Origin: Lichenifustis flavocetrariae | GTDB taxonomy: Bacteria > Pseudomonadota > Alphaproteobacteria > Rhizobiales > Beijerinckiaceae | Assembly: GCF_026130545.1 (NCBI RefSeq) | Contig: NZ_JAMOIM010000014.1 | Coordinates: 62,001-126,000, forward strand | Length of the DNA stretch: 64,000 nucleotides | Direction of reading: 5' to 3' | The notes under the pieces: model-generated | The model's input: the letters and a program-made list of their open reading frames with translations, nothing else | Database searches by the model: none | Told to the model about the DNA's origin: nothing | Shown: positions 35,689-44,983 of the stretch, piece by piece | How the letters are laid out: every line of letters starts with the position of its first letter | Numbering within the stretch: position 1 is the stretch's first letter | Translations under genes and position numbers: made by a program

Positions 35689-36528
35689 ATGCGACTGCGC
35701 ACACCACAGCTGACCCAGATCCTGTTCACCGCCCCGCTGCCGGTATTGCTGCTGCTCGTCTACGTGATCCCCTTCCTTGGCATCGCGCGATGGAGCGTGA
35801 CGATGCCGACGCTCGGCCTTGGGCAATACGAGAAGCTCGTCGGCGATCCGCTCGTGCTCTCGGTGCTGGTGCGCACGGTCCGGATCTGCGCGACCGTGAC
35901 GGCGCTGTCGGTCGCGGCCGCCTACGCGATCGCCTATGTCTGGGTGCGGGGAACACGGTGGCAGCAGCGGGTCGCGGAACTCTGCATCCTGGTGCCGTTC
36001 TGGATCTCGGTACTCACCCGCGCCTTCGGGTGGCTCGCCCTGCTTTCCAACCGCGGCCTCATCAACACTTGGCTGCAGGCCGCGGGCCTCATCGACAGTC
36101 CGCTCAGCATGGTCCGCAACGAGGCGAGCGTGGTGGCCGGCATGACGCATGTGCTGATCCCCTTCGCGGTGTTTCCGCTGGCCTCCGCCATGCGGGCCGT
36201 CGACGAACGGGTGCTGCTCGCCGCGCGAGGGCTCGGCGCATCGCGCCTGCGGATCTTCTGGTCCGTCTTCCTGCCGATGACGGCGCCAGGCGTGATTGGC
36301 GCGGCCTTGATCGTCTTCGTGTTCACGCTCGGCTTCTTCGTGACGCCCGCCATTTTGGGCGGCGGCCGCAGCATCATGATGGCCGAACTCGTCTATCTGC
36401 GCATGTTTCAGAGCCCGGATTGGGGGCTTGGCGCGGCGGTCAGCGTCATGCTGGTCGTTGTCGTGATGGGGTTGATGGCCGCTCTGTTCCGCTTCGCGCG
36501 GCCGGCCCTCATGGGAAGCGCGCGATGA
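35689..36528 (+). CDS. ABC transporter permease, PotB type
   Basis: A 279-residue inner-membrane permease with six predicted membrane segments (for example PLPVLLLLVYVIPFLGIARW near the N-terminus). The EAA loop that contacts the ATPase reads LLAARGLGASRLRIFWSVFL. Its stop overlaps the next permease start (ATGA), so the pair is translationally coupled. Together they form the channel for the binding protein just upstream. Confidence 0.92.
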   Translation: MRLRTPQLTQILFTAPLPVLLLLVYVIPFLGIARWSVTMPTLGLGQYEKLVGDPLVLSVLVRTVRICATVTALSVAAAYAIAYVWVRGTRWQQRVAELCILVPFWISVLTRAFGWLALLSNRGLINTWLQAAGLIDSPLSMVRNEASVVAGMTHVLIPFAVFPLASAMRAVDERVLLAARGLGASRLRIFWSVFLPMTAPGVIGAALIVFVFTLGFFVTPAILGGGRSIMMAELVYLRMFQSPDWGLGAAVSVMLVVVVMGLMAALFRFARPALMGSAR

Positions 36529-37328
36529 CGCTTCAGCGCCCCGGGCCCGCGGCCCTGACCCTTGCGACCGGCGTGGCGCTGTTTCTCCTGCTGCCGCTCT
36601 TGGCCGTGGTGCCGATCTCCTTCACGCCCGCCCGTTTCCTCACCATGCCGAACGGCACATGGTCGCTCCTCCACTACCGCGACCTCATCGACAATCCGGA
36701 TTGGATCGCCGGCATCCTGCTGAGCCTAAGAATCGGGCTCGTCACGAGCGTGATCGCGACGGGGCTCGCCCTTGCGTTCGCCCTCGGCGTATGGATGTAC
36801 CAGCCGCGCTTTGCGGCCGTGCTGGTCGGCTTCGTGCTGCTGCCCATGATCGTCCCGCCGGTCGTCTCTGCCATGACGCTCTATTTCCTGCTCACCGGTC
36901 TGTCGCAGGTCTCCTCCCTGGTCGGATACGACACTTGGCTCGGCGTCACCCTGGCCCATGTGGTGATGACGGTGCCGTTCGCGGTGGTGTTGATCTTCGT
37001 GGCGCTGGCCCAAGTCGATCGCCGCATCGACCTCGCGGCGCGCGGGCTCGGGGCGAGCGTCCTGCAGCGCGCCTTCCGGATCATTCTGCCCAACATCCGG
37101 TTCGGCGTGCTGAGCGCGGCCCTCATGGTCTTCGTCCTGTCCTGGGAGGAGATCGGCGTGACGCTGTTCATCACCAGCGTCAACGCTGTGACGCTCCCCC
37201 GTCTCATGTGGATGGGCGTGCACGACAATATCGATCCCGCCATCGCCGCCCTGTCGGTCGTGCTGATCGTCATCACAACCTTGGTGCTTCTGGGCCGCAT
37301 GGCCTTGCAGCGCCCCGAAACTGCCTGA
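36525..37328 (+). CDS. ABC transporter permease, PotC type
   Basis: A 267-residue permease with six membrane segments; the EAA loop is DLAARGLGASVLQRAFRIIL. The ATG at 36525 overlaps the previous stop. A much longer open frame runs upstream in this frame but it is the shadow of the PotB gene. The next gene, a desaturase, starts ten bases after the stop, so it should be in the same transcript. Confidence 0.92.
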   Translation: MTLQRPGPAALTLATGVALFLLLPLLAVVPISFTPARFLTMPNGTWSLLHYRDLIDNPDWIAGILLSLRIGLVTSVIATGLALAFALGVWMYQPRFAAVLVGFVLLPMIVPPVVSAMTLYFLLTGLSQVSSLVGYDTWLGVTLAHVVMTVPFAVVLIFVALAQVDRRIDLAARGLGASVLQRAFRIILPNIRFGVLSAALMVFVLSWEEIGVTLFITSVNAVTLPRLMWMGVHDNIDPAIAALSVVLIVITTLVLLGRMALQRPETA

Positions 37329-37338
37329 GGATCTGACC

Positions 37339-38331
37339 ATGGATGAAGTGTTCGGCCGCCGCGATATGATCACGCCGGCGCGTCTCAAGGACCTAAGCGC
37401 CAAATCGGATGCCGCCGGCTTCGTGCAGCTCGGAAGCCATCTGGGCGCGATCGCGCTGTCCGGCGCCGCGCTGATCTACACCTGGGGAAGCTGGTGGGCC
37501 GTGCCGGTCTTCGTGGTGCACGGCACGCTCCTCAACTTCCTCTACGCCGGCCAGCACGAGATGAGCCACTGGACCGTATTCAAAACCAAGAAGCTCAACG
37601 AGATTTTCGGGCGATTGTTCGGCTTCGTCCTGTTCTACCCGCGCGACTTCGACCAGATCCAGCATTTCGCCCACCACCGCTACACGCAGGACTGGGAGGG
37701 CGATGGCGAACTCGCGCGGGACCGCTACTCGCTCACCTCCTATCTCCTCTGGGTGCTCGGCCCGACCTATTGGTACACACGCGCCCGCCGCATCCTGCGG
37801 TTTTCATTCGGCATCGTCAGCGAGCCCTACATCCCTGAGAGCCGCAAGCCGGAGGTGATCCGCGAGGCGCGCTGGCACCTGGCCGGCTATGCCCTCATCG
37901 CGTTCGTGTCGGTCCTCACGGGAAGCTGGTTGGCCCTGCAGCTCTGGCTTCTGCCGATGCTGGCGCTGAAACCCGTGCATCAATTGCAGAACACGATTGA
38001 GCATCTCGGCCTGCCGCATGTCGACACGATCACCGAGAACACCCGCTCGACCCGCACCAATGCCGTGATGCGCTGGATGGCGTGGAACATGCAGTACCAT
38101 ACCGCCCATCACGCCTTCCCGGGCGTGCCCTGCTACAAGCTGCCGGAACTGCACAAGACGATCTTCGTCGAGAAGGGCCGCAAGCCCCAAGCCATGACCT
38201 ATCTCGGCTTTCAATGGGCCGTGGTGAAGGCCTTCTGGAACGGCCGGACGGAGGCCGATTATTCCGACGACAAGATCTGGATCAGCGACGACACGGATCT
38301 GGAGCCCGTCGCACCTCGGGTGCGGGCGTGA
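37339..38331 (+). CDS. Membrane fatty acid desaturase family protein
   Basis: A 330-residue integral-membrane di-iron enzyme. The three histidine boxes are complete: GQHEMSHW near residue 74, HFAHHRYTQD near 111, and QYHTAHHAFP near 254. Hydrophobic stretches lie near residues 35-65, 160-200 and 205-225. Such enzymes hydroxylate or desaturate acyl chains, and some act on small amines or sterol-like substrates. It follows the permease gene by ten bases, so a role in processing the imported compound is possible (inference). Confidence 0.88.
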   Translation: MDEVFGRRDMITPARLKDLSAKSDAAGFVQLGSHLGAIALSGAALIYTWGSWWAVPVFVVHGTLLNFLYAGQHEMSHWTVFKTKKLNEIFGRLFGFVLFYPRDFDQIQHFAHHRYTQDWEGDGELARDRYSLTSYLLWVLGPTYWYTRARRILRFSFGIVSEPYIPESRKPEVIREARWHLAGYALIAFVSVLTGSWLALQLWLLPMLALKPVHQLQNTIEHLGLPHVDTITENTRSTRTNAVMRWMAWNMQYHTAHHAFPGVPCYKLPELHKTIFVEKGRKPQAMTYLGFQWAVVKAFWNGRTEADYSDDKIWISDDTDLEPVAPRVRA

Positions 38332-38344
38332 CCACTGATGCCTT

Positions 38345-38474
38345 CCTTCTCCCGCTACGCGGGAGAAGGTGGCGCGGCAAAGCCGTGACGGATGAGGGGC
38401 AACGCGGCGCCGGGAACTCCCTCATCCGACCTTGCTTCGCAAGGCCACCTTCTCCCGTTCACACGGGAGAAGGG
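38345..38474. repeat. Palindromic intergenic repeat (CTTCTCCC / GGGAGAAGG type)
   Basis: A 130-base mosaic palindrome. Each end is itself a hairpin: CCTTCTCCCGC...GCGGGAGAAGG at the left and CCTTCTCCCGT...ACGGGAGAAGG at the right. Inside, GGTGGC and CGGATGAGGG are mirrored by CCCTCATCCG and GCCACC, so the whole unit can also fold on itself. Elements of this look are dispersed in many Hyphomicrobiales genomes. It sits between two genes of one operon. Confidence 0.8.
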
Positions 38475-38476
38475 AC

Positions 38477-39319
38477 GTGAGCCTTCGCGTCTATCAATCT
38501 CTCTGGGCCACCGAGCTCCGCCGTCCGGGAACCCCCGAGCGTCCCATCCCCGAACGCTTCGATCGTGTCCGCGACGCGGGCTTCGACGGCATGGCGGTCG
38601 ACCTCGGGGCGATGGATCTCACGGCGGCCCGCGCCACGGTGCCGGACTTCGTCCGCACTGGCCTGCGCGGCCTGCTCACCGCCTTTCCGACATCGATCGA
38701 GGAGCTGCGCCCGGCTCTCCACCTCGCCAAGGACATCGGATCGCCCTTCGTCATCGTTGTCGGTCAGGTCATGCCGCTTGGCGTGGCCGACATGGCGGAG
38801 GTGATCCGCGCGTGGCTGCGGATTGCCGCTGAAGAGGGTGTGCCGCTGCAGTTCGAGACGCACCGCAACTGCATCACCAACGATCTGTTTTCGACGCTGC
38901 TGCTGCTCGATCTCATCCCCGAAATGCGCCTCAGTGCGGATCTCTCGCATTATGTCGTCGACCGCGAGATGATGCAGCCCATCACTGCCGCTTATCAGGA
39001 TTACGTCACACGCATCCTGACCAGAGCCGACAGTTTTCAGGGCCGCGTCGCCAACCGCTGCCAGGTGCAACTGCCGCTCCACTTCCCCCAACACCAAGTC
39101 TGGATCGACACGTTCCGGGCGTGGTGGCGCCGGGGTTTCGCGCTGTGGCAGGCGCGGGCGGAAGCCGCCGACGATTGCATCTTCCTTTGCGAACTCGGGC
39201 CGCGTGACTATGCCATCACGGATGTGAACGGCGAAGAACTGTCGGACCGCTGGGAGGAAGCGCTGATGTTGAAACGCTGGGCGCAAGAAGACTGGGCGGC
39301 CGCTTCCCTTCTTCTCTGA
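38477..39319 (+). CDS. Sugar phosphate isomerase/epimerase-like TIM-barrel protein
   Basis: A 280-residue protein of the AP-endonuclease-2/xylose-isomerase-like barrel family: RVYQSLWATELRRPG at the start, a metal-ligand region LQFETHRNCITNDLFS near residue 135, and LSADLSHYVVDREM near 155, with the C-terminal FLCELGPRDYAITD. The actual substrate is unknown. GTG at 38477 gives the family-like start, and GGGAGAAGGG from the preceding palindromic repeat serves as ribosome site. Likely last gene of the ABC-transporter operon. Confidence 0.82.
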   Translation: MSLRVYQSLWATELRRPGTPERPIPERFDRVRDAGFDGMAVDLGAMDLTAARATVPDFVRTGLRGLLTAFPTSIEELRPALHLAKDIGSPFVIVVGQVMPLGVADMAEVIRAWLRIAAEEGVPLQFETHRNCITNDLFSTLLLLDLIPEMRLSADLSHYVVDREMMQPITAAYQDYVTRILTRADSFQGRVANRCQVQLPLHFPQHQVWIDTFRAWWRRGFALWQARAEAADDCIFLCELGPRDYAITDVNGEELSDRWEEALMLKRWAQEDWAAASLLL

Positions 39320-39389
39320 AGGGACGATGCCTGCATCATGGAGCATCGACGGCATCCGACCATCTCTCGGCGGGTGCGCGTTGTTGTCG

Positions 39390-40774
39390 TCACGGGTGAG
39401 CGCTGAAGCCGGTTCCGAAGAGCATGTTCAGCCCCTCGGACATGGTCGGATGCGCCAGGATGCCGTCGCGCAAGGCGGTGTACGGCAGGCCGGCCAGCAT
39501 CGCCATCTGCACGACCGCCAGGACCTCGCCGGCCTGGGCTCCGAGCATCGCGAAGCCAAGGATCTGATCGCTGTCCGCCGCGACGACGGCTTTCATGAGC
39601 CCGGTCCGTTTCGAAAGGGTGCGGGCGCGGGGGACCACGTCGACCGTTAGTCGCGCGACACGATAGGACATTCCCGAGCGCTCGGCCTCGCCCTCGCTCA
39701 GGCCGACGCGGGCGAACTCGGGGTCGATGAAGAGGCATGACGGGATCAGGCGCCCCTTCGTGGTCCGGTCGCCGCCCGTGATGCCGCTCTTGGCCACGCG
39801 GTAGTCGTCGAGCGAGACGTGGGTGAACATGGGGCTGCCCGCGACCTCGCCCAGCGCCCAGACGTCGGGCGCCGACGTCCGCAACCGCTCGTCGACCTTG
39901 ATGAAGCCGCGCCCGTCGAGGTCGACGTCCGCGACCTCCAGGCCGATATCGCGTGTCATCGGCTCGCGGCCAGCGGCGACCAGAAGGTGGGACCCCGACA
40001 GACTTCGGCCGTCGAACAGGGTCACCGTGACGTGGTCGCCGGAGCGTCCCTCGACCGCGACGATCTCGGCACCCATGGCGAGGTCGATGCCATCGGCGAC
40101 GAAGAGGTCCCGGATCGCCGCTGCAATATCGTCATCCTCGCGTGCCACAAGACGCGGCCCGCGCTCGATCAGCGTGACCGCGCTGCCGAGCCGCCGGAAG
40201 GCCTGCGCCATTTCGAGGCCCACGTAGCCGCCGCCGAGCACGATAAGATGGGTGGGGAGGACATCGAGCTTCAGGGCCTCCACGTGGGTCAGGGGGCTCG
40301 CCTCGCGGAGGCCGGTCACCGGCGGGATCGCGGCGCGGGTGCCGAGGTTCAGGTAGATGCGCTCGCCCGTGAAACGTCGGATGCCTCCTGCCGTCTCGAC
40401 CTCGATCACCCGGGGGGCGACGAAGCGGCCCCAGCCGATCACCAACTCGAACCCGCTCGCCGCGAAGGCGCGTCGGTTGAAGTCGACCATGTCCGCGACG
40501 ACCTCGGCCGTGCGCGCCGCGACGCGGTGCATGTCCACATGTAGGTCGCCGGCTTTAGTGCCGAAGAAGCCGGCATGCCGGACCGTCTCGGCGACCTCGG
40601 CGCTGCGGACCAGGGCCTTGGTGGGGATGCAGGCGATGTTGATGCAGGAGCCACCGATCATGCCGGCCTCGATGACGGCGACCCGCTTGCCGCCTTTGCC
40701 TGATCCATCGCCAGCGTCTTGCCGGCTTTGCCGCCGCCGAGGATGAGAATGTCGTAAGCGTCGATCTCGGTCAT
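39390..40774 (-). pseudogene. RclA-like pyridine nucleotide-disulfide oxidoreductase, split by a frameshift
   Basis: The reading begins at ATG 40774 (MTEIDAYDILILGGGKAGKT, then LAMDQAK), which is the FAD-binding N-terminus, but this frame stops shortly after. The rest (GGKRVAVIEAGMIGGSCINI, then ACIPTKALV with the redox cysteines) is in another frame and runs intact to 39390. Joining them needs a single extra base near 40690-40700, in GGCAAAGGC. The C-terminal half (HVSLDDYRVAKSG, HPTMSEGLNMLFG) matches RclA, a cupric reductase of the reactive-chlorine response, and mercuric-reductase relatives. Either a recent loss-of-function mutation or a sequencing error. Confidence 0.85.
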
Positions 40775-40852
40775 GGTGCCTCTCTTGCGCTTATCATGGT
40801 CGTGGAACCGCGCCCGCCGCTCAAGAACCGTGTTCGAGAAGCGCGATTCCGA

Positions 40853-41150
40853 TCACCACGGTGGAGCAGGCGCCCAAGACAGAACCGGATCGATGGGCAG
40901 ATTTTGAGCGGGTTCCAGCCGTAAAGCAAACTCGTCGGACACTCTCAGGCCGCGGAGCATCTCTCCGATTGGGTGAAAGGCGATCATCGTCTCGCCGTTG
41001 CCGGCGTCTCGGACGAGAACGCGCGGCGGGAGATCCAGAGCCGCACTTGGAACGGAGAGCATCGCCGGGGTGCATTCAGCCGAAGATTGAGGATCGTGGA
41101 GTTTTGGACAACCTAGACCTCCGACATCGATCTGCATTCCGTCGGGAGTG
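40853..41150 (-). pseudogene. Decayed DUF302-like gene fragment
   Basis: The minus strand encodes CTPAMLSVPSAALDLPPRVL, then VRDAGNGETMIAFHPIGEML, which resembles the C-terminal half of DUF302 proteins. Upstream of it a different frame reads TPRSSIFG and then a stop, as if a frameshift separates it from the preceding strand of the domain. No N-terminal half or ribosome site is seen. A remnant is the simplest explanation. Confidence 0.4.
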
Positions 41151-41193
41151 CGGTGGTGACGTGCAGGTCCGGTGCATGCCCGCGGCGCTCGGC

Positions 41194-41706
41194 TCATTGA
41201 GCACTTGGCTGTTCCGGAACCAGAAACCGGACCGTCTGTCGGTCGATCACATGATGGGTGGGATCGGCGAGTTCGACGAGCACGTGGTGCGGACCGGGGA
41301 CGAGGCCGACGAGGATGATCGTCTCACCGCTGGCGTCGACGAAGTGCCACGGCGCATCGTCGACGGTGATGTGGACGTGTCCGATGCGTGGCGAGACCTG
41401 GAGTGCGCCCTTGCCGAAGACCGGAACGATCCGCAAGTTCTCCGAACGGTACTGGATGAACACGTGACCAAGGGCCAGCGGCTCGGGAAGCGGCGGATCG
41501 ACAATCAGCTTGGGTGCGGGCTCGTTCTCGATGGCGACAAGCGGCGACGGCCCCCGGATGTCCCTCGCGGTTTGCGCCGATGCTGCACCGTTGACCATCA
41601 GGGTCGCGGCCAGCGTGGCGAGGATATGCTGAAGCGCTGCAGGCACGGCGATTTTCCAGATCCGAAACAGGACGGGTCTTCTTGCGTCACGATCACACGC
41701 CCTCAT
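41194..41706 (-). CDS. DUF6130 family secreted protein
   Basis: A protein of about 170 residues. After a hydrophobic export segment (QHILATLAATLMVNGAASAQ) the mature domain reads PLALGHVFIQYRSENLRIVP, FGKGALQVSPRIGHVHITVD, DAPWHFVDASGETI, then VGLVPGPHHVLVELADPTHH: a small beta-sandwich of the DUF6130 type, function unknown. The ATG at 41706 overlaps the end of the upstream gene by 14 bases, consistent with an operon. The start is not certain. Confidence 0.75.
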   Translation of the reverse strand: MRACDRDARRPVLFRIWKIAVPAALQHILATLAATLMVNGAASAQTARDIRGPSPLVAIENEPAPKLIVDPPLPEPLALGHVFIQYRSENLRIVPVFGKGALQVSPRIGHVHITVDDAPWHFVDASGETIILVGLVPGPHHVLVELADPTHHVIDRQTVRFLVPEQPSAQ

Positions 41707-42655
41707 AGACGAGCTTGGTGAAGAGCGCCGAGCCAATGACGAACTTGCCCCATTTGCCGTCAAAGGCGGCGGTCGGTTTGGCCGCAATGATTGCGTCCAG
41801 AGAATGCCCGCTGCTCTTCAAGGCGGCCACGCTGGCCCTCGCGCCGACCAGCATGTCGCGAAACGCCTGCAGTTCGGCGCGATTGCTGACCGGCGGGCCG
41901 TGGCCGGGGATGATGATGGTCTTGTCGGTCGTCATTGCTAGGTCGGCATCGGCCGCTCGGATCGAACCGTCGATGCTGCCGCCGGTCGAGTAGTCGATAA
42001 AGGGGTAGATCCCGTTCCAGAACGTGTCACCGGTGTGCAGCACATCCGGCTCCTTGAAGTAGACCGAGATATCGCTGTCGGTATGGGCCGGCCCATAATA
42101 CTTGAGGGCGATGGTGGTGTTGTTGAGGCTCAGGGTTCGCTCGTCGGCAAAGAGATCGGTTGGCAGGGCGTCCGCGGAGAGCGGTTGGAAATCGTAACTC
42201 CAGTCGTCGACCCGCTGCATCGTCAGGAGATGCTTGCGCGTGTTTTCATGGGCCAGGATTTTAGGGCCGAGCTCGTGTAACCATTCGTTGCCGTTGGCGT
42301 GATCGAAGTGCCAATGCGTGTTGATCAGGTGGGTGACGGGCTCCGGGCCCAGAGCCGCAAGCGCGGTCGCAACCTGCGGGCGGGACACTGCAATTCCGGC
42401 ATCGATGAGGACCTTGCCGTCCGGGCCGCTCAGGACTGCCACATTGCCGCCGGACCCTTCCAACACGGCGATGTCGCCGCGCAGCCGGTGGATGGTGATC
42501 GGCGTTGTGACAGCCGCGGATTTGATCTGCTCCACAATGCCAAGCGCTTCCGCATAGGCTTGGCGGGGTGTGAGCCATGTGCCGGCAGCGAGCGCCGGGG
42601 CCGATAGGCAGCACAGGCAAAATCCGCGCCGCGACATCTTCTGGCCGTGTGCCAT
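41693..42655 (-). CDS. Secreted MBL-fold metallo-hydrolase
   Basis: A 320-residue metallo-beta-lactamase-fold protein with a twin-arginine signal (MSRRGFCLCCLSAPALAAG). The metal site is NTHWHFDHANGNEW near residue 120, LHTGDTFWNG near 215 and IPGHGPPV near 255, all intact. Related proteins are periplasmic hydrolases or quinoprotein-relay-like enzymes of unknown substrate. The ATG at 42655 has AAGGG six bases upstream; two in-frame ATGs lie slightly further up. Confidence 0.9.
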   Translation of the reverse strand: MAHGQKMSRRGFCLCCLSAPALAAGTWLTPRQAYAEALGIVEQIKSAAVTTPITIHRLRGDIAVLEGSGGNVAVLSGPDGKVLIDAGIAVSRPQVATALAALGPEPVTHLINTHWHFDHANGNEWLHELGPKILAHENTRKHLLTMQRVDDWSYDFQPLSADALPTDLFADERTLSLNNTTIALKYYGPAHTDSDISVYFKEPDVLHTGDTFWNGIYPFIDYSTGGSIDGSIRAADADLAMTTDKTIIIPGHGPPVSNRAELQAFRDMLVGARASVAALKSSGHSLDAIIAAKPTAAFDGKWGKFVIGSALFTKLVYEGV

Positions 42656-42714
42656 GACCATCCCTTCCCTCATCCGATCGGTTCAGATTTGCGACATGCG
42701 GTGAGCCGCGCCGC

Positions 42715-43707
42715 TCACTGCGGAGCAAGCTTTCGGTCGAGGAAGTCATGGATCAGGGGCACCATGACATCGGCCTTGTCCTCAAGCGCGAAGTGGCCGG
42801 TGTCGAGCATGTGAACTTCCGCATCGGGAAGATCACGAAGGTAGGGTCCCGCGCCGTCCGCCGGGAATATCTTGTCGTTCTTGCCCCAGACGATCAGCGT
42901 TGGAGGCTTCTTGTCTCTGAAGAAGGCCTGGAATTGCGGATAGAGCGGAACGTTGCTTCCGTAGTCATGGAAGAGGTCGAGCTGGATGTCCTTGTTGCCG
43001 GGACGGTCGAGCAGGGCCTGATCGTGAGCCCAATTGTCCGGGTCGATCCGGGACACGTCCGCAACGCCGTCGGTGTACTGGAACTTGGTCGTTTCCGGTG
43101 AGACAAGGAAACTCAAGGCTTCCCGATGCGCCTTCGAGTTATCGGCCCAATAGGCCTTGATCGGGTCCCAGAACGCCTTGAGGCCTTCCTCATAGGCGTT
43201 GCCGTTTTGCACGATAAGGGCGGTGACACGCTCGGGGTGCTTGAGGGCGAGCCGATAGCCGACCGGTGCTCCATAGTCCATGACGTACATCGCATAGCTC
43301 TTCGCGCCGACCTGCCCGAGGAGGCCATCCATCAATTCGGCATAGTGCTCGAACGTATAGGCGAAGGTTGTATGATCGGGAGCCGCGCTTTCTCCGAACC
43401 CCGGATAGTCGGGTGCGATCACGCGGTAGCAGTCGGCCAGAGCCGGGATCAGATTCCGGAACATGTGCGAGGAGGTCGGAAACCCGTGCAGAAGCACGAC
43501 CACGGGTGCGCCGGACGGGCCAGCCTCGCGGTAGAATATGTCGGCCCCGTCGATCTTTGCCGTTTGGTAATGCACCACCGGCATCCCGGACGTACCGGAC
43601 CTGCAGGCCGGCGCCCCGGCATGGGCCGTTGCCAGGGGAGCCGCCGCCAAGAGCATCAGCGACGCCGCCGTTGATGGAAAGATCGGGGCTCGGAACGGGT
43701 GTCGCAT
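42715..43707 (-). CDS. Secreted alpha/beta hydrolase (epoxide hydrolase/haloalkane dehalogenase-like)
   Basis: A 330-residue alpha/beta-fold enzyme with a signal peptide ([20 protein letters not shown]). Motifs: [18 protein letters not shown] (oxyanion), [26 protein letters not shown] (nucleophile Asp, not Ser) and [11 protein letters not shown] (catalytic His). An Asp nucleophile points to hydrolysis of epoxides or C-halogen bonds instead of esters. GGAG is five bases before the ATG. It lies 59 bases upstream of the MBL gene in one minus-strand run. Confidence 0.9.
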   Translation of the reverse strand: MRHPFRAPIFPSTAASLMLLAAAPLATAHAGAPACRSGTSGMPVVHYQTAKIDGADIFYREAGPSGAPVVVLLHGFPTSSHMFRNLIPALADCYRVIAPDYPGFGESAAPDHTTFAYTFEHYAELMDGLLGQVGAKSYAMYVMDYGAPVGYRLALKHPERVTALIVQNGNAYEEGLKAFWDPIKAYWADNSKAHREALSFLVSPETTKFQYTDGVADVSRIDPDNWAHDQALLDRPGNKDIQLDLFHDYGSNVPLYPQFQAFFRDKKPPTLIVWGKNDKIFPADGAGPYLRDLPDAEVHMLDTGHFALEDKADVMVPLIHDFLDRKLAPQ

Positions 43708-43783
43708 GATCGCTCCAGGAACTGGTCGGGGTGACGCAATGGCACGGGATCGAGACCGGACCCGCGCGAGCAAAGACCGAGTG

Positions 43784-44605
43784 TCAGCCTTTGATGAAGG
43801 CGAGCAGTTCGGCATTGATGCGGTCTTTATGGGTGGTGCACATGCCATGCGGCGCGTCCTTCACGACGACCAGCTTGGCGTCCTTGACGATCTTGGAGGA
43901 AAGCAGGGCTGAATCCGCGATGGGAACGATCTGGTCGTCATCGCCATGCAGCACCAATGTTGGAACGTCGAACTTGTGGAGATCACCAGTCAGATCGGTC
44001 TCCGAAAAGGCTTTGATGCAGAAATACGAGGCCGGCAGGCCTGCCAACATGCCCTGCAGCCAAAAGGAGTCTTGCACGCCAGCCGAGATCACGGCATTGG
44101 GGCGATTGTAACCGTAAAACGGCAGACTCAAATCTTTCCAGAACTGCGAGCGATCGGCCAGCACGGCTGTTCGAAGCTTGTCGAAGGCTTCCAGCGGCAG
44201 GCCGCCAGGATTGGCTATGCTTTCTAGCATGGCGGGCGGAACGGCACTGATCAGGACCGCTTTGGAGACCCGCTTGGTACCGTGACGTCCAATGTAGCGG
44301 GCGACTTCCCCGCCGCCGGTTGAGTGGCCGACATGAATGGCATCCTTCACGTTGAGAGACTCGACCAAGGTGGCGAGATCGTCGGCGTAGGTGTCCATGT
44401 CATTGCCTGCCCAGGACTGACTGGAACGACCGTGACCGCGCCGGTCATGGGCGATACAGCGAAACCCTCGGCTCGCAAGGAAGAACATCTGGTCCTCGAA
44501 CGCATCGGCGCTCAAGGGCCAGCCGTGGCTGAACACGATTGGCTGGCCTGACCCCCAATCCTTGTAATAAAGCTCGGTGCCGTCTCTCGTCGTGATGGTA
44601 CCCAT
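43784..44605 (-). CDS. Alpha/beta hydrolase, non-haem chloroperoxidase type
   Basis: A 273-residue cytoplasmic hydrolase closely patterned on cofactor-free chloroperoxidases/esterases: [54 protein letters not shown], the Ser nucleophile in [19 protein letters not shown], and [10 protein letters not shown] near the catalytic Asp. These enzymes are perhydrolases/esterases; the halogenation activity is a side reaction. GGAGG lies ten bases before the ATG at 44605. First gene of the minus-strand run facing the LysR regulator. Confidence 0.92.
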   Translation of the reverse strand: MGTITTRDGTELYYKDWGSGQPIVFSHGWPLSADAFEDQMFFLASRGFRCIAHDRRGHGRSSQSWAGNDMDTYADDLATLVESLNVKDAIHVGHSTGGGEVARYIGRHGTKRVSKAVLISAVPPAMLESIANPGGLPLEAFDKLRTAVLADRSQFWKDLSLPFYGYNRPNAVISAGVQDSFWLQGMLAGLPASYFCIKAFSETDLTGDLHKFDVPTLVLHGDDDQIVPIADSALLSSKIVKDAKLVVVKDAPHGMCTTHKDRINAELLAFIKG

Positions 44606-44983
44606 CGCGCGGTTCCTCCGGACTTTGAGCATGGCCGAGCCGCTCGCTCGGCGGGGCTCGTGGCTAGTCGCCGTTTTCTTCAGCCGCGAAAGCGATTGCG
44701 GCTCAATTTACTTTCGAGATTGACATCGCGACGAGTTGGAAAGGATCACATCGACCGGTTGCTGAGCGTCGCGACAAACATTTCGGGCACGCTGCCTCTT
44801 AGCCTCTAATTTGATACAGATCGTATCGGCCGCGCTGACGCGACCTATATTGGCTCGCTCGGGGCCAGCCGAAGCATAAAATGCTTACAAAAAACCTAGC
44901 GTGTAGCATTTAACCAATTGCCCTTCATATGACCAGCGGTATTGTTGAAAACAACCTTTTCGCATTCTGGAAGGACGGACCTT
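44606..44983. other. 378-base divergent intergenic region, hydrolase run / LysR
   Basis: No gene is recognised. The region is noticeably AT-richer than its neighbours and must carry two promoters. It contains inverted repeats: GATAC-AGATC-GTATC at 44815-44829, and ATGCT (44881-44885) with AGCAT (44905-44909). Either could be the LysR-binding site. Confidence 0.45.
44815..44829. promoter_or_regulatory. Candidate LysR operator
   Basis: GATAC-AGATC-GTATC is a perfect 5-base inverted repeat with a 5-base spacer, a 15-base site as expected for LTTR recognition boxes. It lies midway between the hydrolase start (44605) and the LysR start (44984). Assignment is by position only. Confidence 0.35.

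Noticed and set aside
35790-36524. Long N-terminal extension of the PotC-type permease
   Set aside because: This stretch is the PotB-type gene in another frame; the ATGA overlap at 36525 is the normal coupled start.
40661-40774. Internal ATG at 40661 as the genuine start of the RclA-like reductase
   Set aside because: It would remove the FAD-binding strand, which is present, in another frame, right upstream behind a normal ATG. A frameshift explains both.
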